Of a stretch of DNA of 53,278 nucleotides, positions 49,364-53,278 are shown in pieces (positions within the stretch are counted from its first letter, which is position 1; each line of letters opens with the position of its first letter). The position numbers were made by a program, and so were the translations under genes. The notes beneath the pieces are model-generated. The model was not told the DNA's origin. It searched no databases and worked only from the letters and a program-made list of their open reading frames with translations. Origin of the DNA: Parcubacteria group bacterium (lineage in GTDB: Bacteria; Patescibacteriota; Patescibacteriia; UBA9934; GWF2-40-263); NCBI GenBank assembly GCA_013204395.1, contig JABMNZ010000013.1, positions 1 through 53,278 on the forward strand, in the 5' to 3' direction.

Positions 49364-49392
49364 TTGACGAACAGTCCTTTTTATGGTACAAA
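49364..49392 (+). promoter_or_regulatory. Promoter of the GC-rich repeat protein gene
   Basis: The -35 TTGACG (49364-49369) and -10 TACAAA (49387-49392) are 17 bp apart. The leader of about 56 bases holds a hairpin (TCGGAC at 49410, GTCCGA at 49427) and an AAGGAGAG Shine-Dalgarno before the ATG at 49455. Confidence 0.6.
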
Positions 49393-49454
49393 CTTTCGTC
49401 ATCCGACTCTCGGACTGTAACTTCCGGTCCGAAGACATGATCAAGGAGAGTGCC

Positions 49455-50063
49455 ATGGATGAAGAAATGGAAATCCTACCAAATGGATGGTTGAGAGAGG
49501 ACGAGTGGGAAGACACAAACCGCCTCCGTTGCTCTCAACGCGATCCGGCGCGTGGAGAGATTCGATCCGACGGATTTGCCTCCTACGCTGAAGAGCTCTC
49601 CCCACAGGAGCTCGGGGCCATGGACAACCTCGTCCTTCGACGCGAAGACGACGGGTTCTGGGTCGACTGGGATGGTGAGTCCTACGGACCATTCAACAAC
49701 TACTCCCCGTGGCCACACGTCTGTCGTATCGACGGCGTTCTGGTGGTGCACGCGGGCAGGAGAGTGGAAGGAGTGTTCCAAGCGTTCCTCATCGCACAGG
49801 GTGTGATGCGAGGACCGTTCAGGAACGCTTCCACGCCACGCTTCAAGCGAGGCTACTTCCACACGGAACCCCGATTCGATGGCGACTATGTCGTCTGGGG
49901 CAACTGCGTCAGCGGACCGCACGAGGGCGTGTCCTGCGCTCGTCTGACCTGTACCAACATCCGTGTCTTCAGGATTGCGGACACATCGAGGAACTCCTGG
50001 GGACATCGCGTTCTTACTGACCTGAGCCGTCGAGCTCAGTTCCCCCGACACACCACTCTCTAG
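49455..50063 (+). CDS. GC-rich orphan protein with a beta-repeat (DGxxYGPF type)
   Basis: The 203-residue product is soluble and made largely of short beta-hairpin units: FWVDWDGESYGPFNNYSPWP, VCRIDGVLVVHAGRRVEGVF and HTEPRFDGDYVVWGNCVSGPHEG. The DGxxYGPF-like spacing recalls repeat proteins with propeller-type folds, but I cannot assign a family. The start is set by AAGGAGAG five bases upstream; the longer frame to 49383 is not needed. It is a single-gene unit with its own promoter and terminator and visibly GC-rich codons, between the divergent priA operon and the convergent clpB. Confidence 0.68.
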   Translation: MDEEMEILPNGWLREDEWEDTNRLRCSQRDPARGEIRSDGFASYAEELSPQELGAMDNLVLRREDDGFWVDWDGESYGPFNNYSPWPHVCRIDGVLVVHAGRRVEGVFQAFLIAQGVMRGPFRNASTPRFKRGYFHTEPRFDGDYVVWGNCVSGPHEGVSCARLTCTNIRVFRIADTSRNSWGHRVLTDLSRRAQFPRHTTL

Positions 50064-50092
50064 AGAGCACGACGCGCGCATCCGTGGAGACG

Positions 50093-50140
50093 ACAAGAGC
50101 CATCTGGTTTCGACTCGTCCCCGGATGCGCTCTTGTTTTT
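50093..50140 (+). terminator. Terminator after the GC-rich repeat protein gene
   Basis: ACAAGAGC with CATCTGG pairs with CCGGATG and GCTCTTGT (one mismatch or bulge on each side), followed by TTTT. It ends the unit that starts at 49364. Confidence 0.75.
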
Positions 50141-50144
50141 AAAC

Positions 50145-50178
50145 AAAAGAGCAGATCCAAGTTTAGACCTGCTCTTTT
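50145..50178. terminator. clpB terminator, bidirectional
   Basis: AAAAGAGCAG-14 bases-CTGCTCTTTT is a 10-bp stem with A and T runs on both sides, placed just after the clpB stop. It can serve clpB on the minus strand and back up the preceding plus-strand terminator. Confidence 0.85.
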
Positions 50179-50189
50179 TAATTTAGCTG

Positions 50190-52847
50190 TTAAGCCTTTA
50201 CCAATTTTCTGCTTCCAAGTGTTATCACGCCTGCCTTGGCACCGATTGATACAGTCTGATCTTCCTTGAGCTCTCCTGTGATGATCTTCATTGCAAGTGG
50301 ATCAAGGATCTCGCTTTGTATTACGCGCTTGAGAGGGCGTGCACCGTAGACGGGGTCGTAGCCTTTCTCTGCCAGCAATTTCTTCGCCGCATCAGATACC
50401 TTAAGAGATATTCCGCGTTGTTCTTGCAGACGTTTTTCAACTATCTCCAGCTGCAAGCCAACAATCTGTTCGATGTGCTTTTCAGAAAGGGCATGAAAAA
50501 CGATTGACTCATCAATTCTGTTCAAAAACTCAGGGCGAAAGTGATCCTTGAGTCGTGCAAGAACCATGTCGCGGGTTTGTTGGTCCTCTGTTTTTATTGA
50601 CTCACCATCCTCAAACCCCATTTTCGCCATGCTCGTTCCAGTACTTAAGATGAGATCCGAGCCAATGTTACTCGTCATAACAATGATTGTGTTCTTGAAG
50701 TTCACCTTGCGACCCTTGGCATCTGTCAGGTGACCATCATCAAGAATTTGCAACAAGAGGTTAAAGGTATCCGGATGGGCTTTTTCAATCTCGTCGAGCA
50801 GGAGCACACTGTAGGGCTTACGCCGGACGATCTCCGTAAGCTGACCACCCTCATCATATCCAACATACCCAGGAGGGGATCCGATGATCTTTGAAACGGA
50901 ATGCTTTTCCATGAACTCGGACATGTCCAATCGCACAAGGGCTGATTCATCATTAAACATGAATTCCGCCAGAGCGCGGGCCAGTTCTGTTTTACCAACG
51001 CCCGTTGGGCCCAAGAAGATGAATGAACCAATAGGTCGGTTCTCCTCACCAATTCCAGCACGAGAACGACGCAAGGCATTTGAAACAGCCGTGATGGCTT
51101 CCATTTGACCAACGACTCGCTCTGAAAGCACCTCTTCCATGGTTGCCAGCTTCTCAAGTTCAGACTCAAGCATTTTACTAACTGGGATACCTGTCCAACG
51201 AGACACCACCATGGCAATGTCTTCTTCTTCAATAACTTCTTTGAGGAGCCCACGTTCTTTTTGAAGATGAACCAATTCTTTTTGCGCTTTTTCAAAACGT
51301 TTCTGTGCGACAGGGATTTGTCCATACCGGATCTCGGCAACTTTTTCCAAATCACCGCGTCTTTCTTCGATCTCAGCTTCCGCACGCAACTTTTCTACAT
51401 GAGAAGCAATTTCACGAATCTGAGTAATCTTTTCTTTTTCATTTTGCCAGCGACCCTCTAAGGCTGATGTCTTCTCACGTTGGTTTGCCAAGAGTTCCTC
51501 AATTTCCTTCAATCGAGCCTTCGACGCCTTGTCATCTTCTTTTGCCAGCGCCTTCTCCTCAATCTCAAGCCTCATGAGGTCACGTTTAAGAACATCCAGC
51601 TCTTCAGGCAGTGACTCAATTTGCATACGGAGGGCTGATCCAGCCTCATCCATAAGATCAACAGCCTTGTCAGGAAGATTGCGATCAGTGATGTATCGAT
51701 TTGAAAGTTCAGCTGCAGCAACAATCGATGGGTCAGAGATACGTATTCCGTGATGTACTTCGTACTTTTCTTTAATACCTCTCAAGATAGCGATGGTGTC
51801 CTGAACTGATGGTTCTTCAACGACCACTGGCTGGAACCTTCTCTCAAGAGCAGAGTCTTTCTCAATATGTTTTTGGTATTCCTTTAGTGTTGTTGCACCA
51901 ATGGCACGAAGATTCCCGCGTGCAAGGGCTGGTTTAAGCATGTTGCTTGCGTCGAGTGAGCCCCCTTCTGTTGTCCCGGTACCTACCAGGGTATGTAGTT
52001 CATCAATGAATAAAATAATGTGTCCATTAGAACTTTCGATTTCTTTTATTACGGCCTTTAATCGATCTTCAAATTCACCACGATACTTTGTTCCTGCCAC
52101 CATGGCCCCAAGATCGAGACCAACAACAACCTTATCTTTAAGCATCTCAGGAACGTCGCCCGCAGCAATCCGCTGAGCAAGACCCTCAACAATGGCCGTC
52201 TTACCAACTCCAGCCTCACCAATGAGCACTGGATTATTTTTTGTTCTACGGGACAGAACCTGCATAATGCGACGAATCTCCATGTCTCGACCAATAATAG
52301 GATCGAGTTTGCCCTCCCGTGCTAGTTCAGTTAAATCCTGTCCGTATTTTTCAAGAGCCTGATATCGAGCTTCAGGCTCTGGAGAATCAACACGTTGATT
52401 GCCACGAATCTCCTTAAGGGCCGCCATGACATTCTCCTCGTTAACCTCGTAACTGAGGAGTAGACGTGCAATCGGCTTACTCGTAAGCAATCCAAGCAGA
52501 AGGTGCTCTGTTGAAATAAACTCATCATTGAAAGCCTTGGTTTTTTTGTGTGCTTGTGAAAGTACGTTAGCCATCTGTTGGCTCATGTAGATTTGTGCAA
52601 TTCCACCAGCCGGGGCAGGGGATCCAGAGGCAGGCAAGGATTTTAAGATCTTGTCGACCTCACCACGAAGCTCAGCCTGGCGAGTGGTAATCTTATCCAC
52701 AACAGCACCAACAACACCGTCATCTTGACCTAAAAGGGCTCCAAGAAGGTGGATCGGCTCAAGGGCTTGTTGACCATGATCTATAGCGATTGTGTGCGCC
52801 ATCTGTAGCGCTTCTTGGGATTTATGCGTAAAATTGTTAGGCATCAT
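50190..52847 (-). CDS. clpB: ATP-dependent disaggregase ClpB
   Basis: ClpB is a hexameric AAA+ machine that pulls aggregated proteins apart together with DnaK. The 885-residue product has the N-domain repeats ([32 protein letters not shown]), NBD1 with GEAGVGKTA and DELHTLVG, a full-length coiled-coil middle domain at about 410-520 that separates ClpB from ClpA/C, NBD2 with GPTGVGKTE and DEIEKAHPD, and the C-terminal RPLKRVIQ sensor-2 region. A CIRCE operator overlaps its promoter, predicting HrcA repression relieved on heat shock. Confidence 0.97.
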   Translation of the reverse strand: MMPNNFTHKSQEALQMAHTIAIDHGQQALEPIHLLGALLGQDDGVVGAVVDKITTRQAELRGEVDKILKSLPASGSPAPAGGIAQIYMSQQMANVLSQAHKKTKAFNDEFISTEHLLLGLLTSKPIARLLLSYEVNEENVMAALKEIRGNQRVDSPEPEARYQALEKYGQDLTELAREGKLDPIIGRDMEIRRIMQVLSRRTKNNPVLIGEAGVGKTAIVEGLAQRIAAGDVPEMLKDKVVVGLDLGAMVAGTKYRGEFEDRLKAVIKEIESSNGHIILFIDELHTLVGTGTTEGGSLDASNMLKPALARGNLRAIGATTLKEYQKHIEKDSALERRFQPVVVEEPSVQDTIAILRGIKEKYEVHHGIRISDPSIVAAAELSNRYITDRNLPDKAVDLMDEAGSALRMQIESLPEELDVLKRDLMRLEIEEKALAKEDDKASKARLKEIEELLANQREKTSALEGRWQNEKEKITQIREIASHVEKLRAEAEIEERRGDLEKVAEIRYGQIPVAQKRFEKAQKELVHLQKERGLLKEVIEEEDIAMVVSRWTGIPVSKMLESELEKLATMEEVLSERVVGQMEAITAVSNALRRSRAGIGEENRPIGSFIFLGPTGVGKTELARALAEFMFNDESALVRLDMSEFMEKHSVSKIIGSPPGYVGYDEGGQLTEIVRRKPYSVLLLDEIEKAHPDTFNLLLQILDDGHLTDAKGRKVNFKNTIIVMTSNIGSDLILSTGTSMAKMGFEDGESIKTEDQQTRDMVLARLKDHFRPEFLNRIDESIVFHALSEKHIEQIVGLQLEIVEKRLQEQRGISLKVSDAAKKLLAEKGYDPVYGARPLKRVIQSEILDPLAMKIITGELKEDQTVSIGAKAGVITLGSRKLVKA

Positions 52848-52857
52848 ATATATAGCA

Positions 52858-52887
52858 ATTGTCTATCTGTGACTACTTAGCACTCAA
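52858..52887 (-). promoter_or_regulatory. clpB promoter, overlapping CIRCE
   Basis: On the minus strand TTGAGT (52887-52882) and GACAAT (52863-52858) are 18 bp apart, 10 bases before the clpB ATG. The -35 hexamer lies inside the CIRCE element, so HrcA binding should block polymerase. Confidence 0.55.
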
Positions 52888-52903
52888 TAGTATAGAGTGC
52901 TAA
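52877..52903. promoter_or_regulatory. CIRCE element (HrcA operator)
   Basis: TTAGCACTC-N9-GAGTGCTAA is an exact match to the CIRCE consensus bound by the heat-shock repressor HrcA. It lies in the 71-bp spacer between divergent clpB and the WecG/TagA-type gene and overlaps promoter elements of both. Confidence 0.95.
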
Positions 52904-52906
52904 TAT
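52898..52906 (+). promoter_or_regulatory. Extended -10 of the WecG/TagA-type gene
   Basis: TG-C-TAATAT reads as an extended -10 element, 12 bases before the ATG at 52919; an overlapping TATATA (52904-52909) is an alternative, 9 bases before it. No good -35 is seen. The extended -10 lies partly in the right arm of CIRCE. Confidence 0.4.
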
Positions 52907-52918
52907 ATACCAGTCAAC

Positions 52919-53278
52919 ATGTCTCATAAAATTTTGAACGTACAAATCGATGATATTCCTCTGGAAGAGGTTCGTGCAATCATTGCCGGTTGGTTAGAGC
53001 ACGACCATGGAAAAGTAATCGTAACTCCTAACGCGGAAATGATTGTTCAAGCTCAGCATGACGAGAAGTTACGCGGCAGACTCAATATGGCAGACATGGC
53101 TGTGGCCGATACGGTTTCCATTAGATATGCCGTCGCTGCTCTTAGTCAAGGACACCTAAAAAATCGTATTCCTGGAGTAGATTTGCTTCAGGAGATTTCT
53201 GAACTCTGTCATACACAAGGTAAACAGCTTGTGTTGCTTGGTGGTGCGCCCGGTGCGGCTCTTGGTGCTTCAAAAAAG
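52919..53278 (+). CDS. WecG/TagA/CpsF-family glycosyltransferase, partial (runs off the window)
   Basis: The frame is open from the ATG at 52919 to the end of the window (120 codons). The beginning of a family 26 transferase is clear: VIVTPNAEMIVQAQHDEKLRGRLNMADMAVADTVSIRYA, then NRIPGVDLLQEI, then LVLLGGAPGAALGA. In other bacteria these enzymes add N-acetylmannosamine-type sugars to lipid-linked intermediates of wall teichoic acid or surface polysaccharide. The product fits the envelope theme of the window. Its promoter shares the CIRCE region with clpB. Confidence 0.88.
   Translation, partial: MSHKILNVQIDDIPLEEVRAIIAGWLEHDHGKVIVTPNAEMIVQAQHDEKLRGRLNMADMAVADTVSIRYAVAALSQGHLKNRIPGVDLLQEISELCHTQGKQLVLLGGAPGAALGASKK

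Noticed and set aside
49476-50096. 206-residue minus-strand open frame
   Set aside because: It is antisense to the GC-rich repeat gene; its start lies in that gene's terminator and it has no ribosome-binding site. GC-rich genes often give long reverse frames.
1-53278. CRISPR arrays, insertion sequences, integrases, tRNA genes
   Set aside because: I found no regularly spaced direct repeats, no transposase or integrase reading frame and no convincing tRNA cloverleaf on either strand by eye.

Overview
The window reads as a chromosomal segment of a member of the Candidate Phyla Radiation (Candidatus Patescibacteria), perhaps an Uhrbacteria-like lineage. This is an inference. It rests on several signs: compact tail-to-head genes; an alanyl-tRNA synthetase and an RNA polymerase alpha subunit that both stop short of their usual C-terminal domains; a PriA without helicase motifs; a VirD4-like ATPase with a membrane partner and no conjugation genes; a PduL-type phosphotransacylase without a microcompartment; and an envelope cluster with no amino-acid or nucleotide biosynthesis nearby. 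No rRNA or tRNA gene is present, so the assignment cannot be checked here.

Layout. 1-700: GC-rich membrane protein on the minus strand. 829-7721: secA, a hicBA toxin-antitoxin pair, small enzymes (PPOX flavoprotein, Nudix, HAD, TfoX-N), a gene broken by a frameshift, and a DUF1294 protein. 7731-9221: lemA and a TPM-domain protein. 9285-10559: GC-rich ATP-grasp (PEP-synthase-like) gene on the minus strand. 10702-13642: secD carrying an embedded parvulin region, then secF. 13739-19948: membrane protein, VirD4-like ATPase, uppP and an HD hydrolase. 19950-20130: a candidate structured RNA with a strong terminator. 20194-24249: mnmA, FecR-like protein, thioredoxin-like protein, lipoprotein and an unknown protein. 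24273-26328 (minus): era and an rRNA uracil methyltransferase. 26396-33287: glycosyltransferase, corA, pduL, a PKD surface protein, murJ and alaS. 33432-37112: infA-rpmJ-rpsM-rpsK-rpsD-rpoA-rplQ-rplM-rpsI. 37186-38181: GC-rich unknown gene. 38279-43865: surface-polysaccharide operon. 43854-49318 (minus): secreted lysozyme-like protein, MEMO-like protein, priA, def and fmt. 49455-50063: GC-rich repeat protein. 50190-52847 (minus): clpB with a CIRCE operator. 52919-end: start of a WecG/TagA-type glycosyltransferase.

How the genes fit together. Much of the window serves the envelope: protein export (SecA, SecD, SecF), lipid carrier recycling and flipping (UppP, MurJ), glycan assembly and surface proteins. 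The rest is translation (ribosomal proteins, IF-1, AlaRS, MnmA, Fmt, Def, Era).

The main points for a second look are: (1) a GC-rich hairpin repeat inserted in frame in both secA and the VirD4-like gene, giving the same peptide PGGAGSGSAGK; (2) a SecD with a parvulin-like region inside its periplasmic domain; (3) four single-gene, GC-rich units with their own terminators and strong Shine-Dalgarno sequences, set among genes whose -10 boxes sit only about 7-10 bases before the start codon and which look leaderless; (4) the structured RNA candidate before mnmA; (5) a duplicated 47-bp control region.
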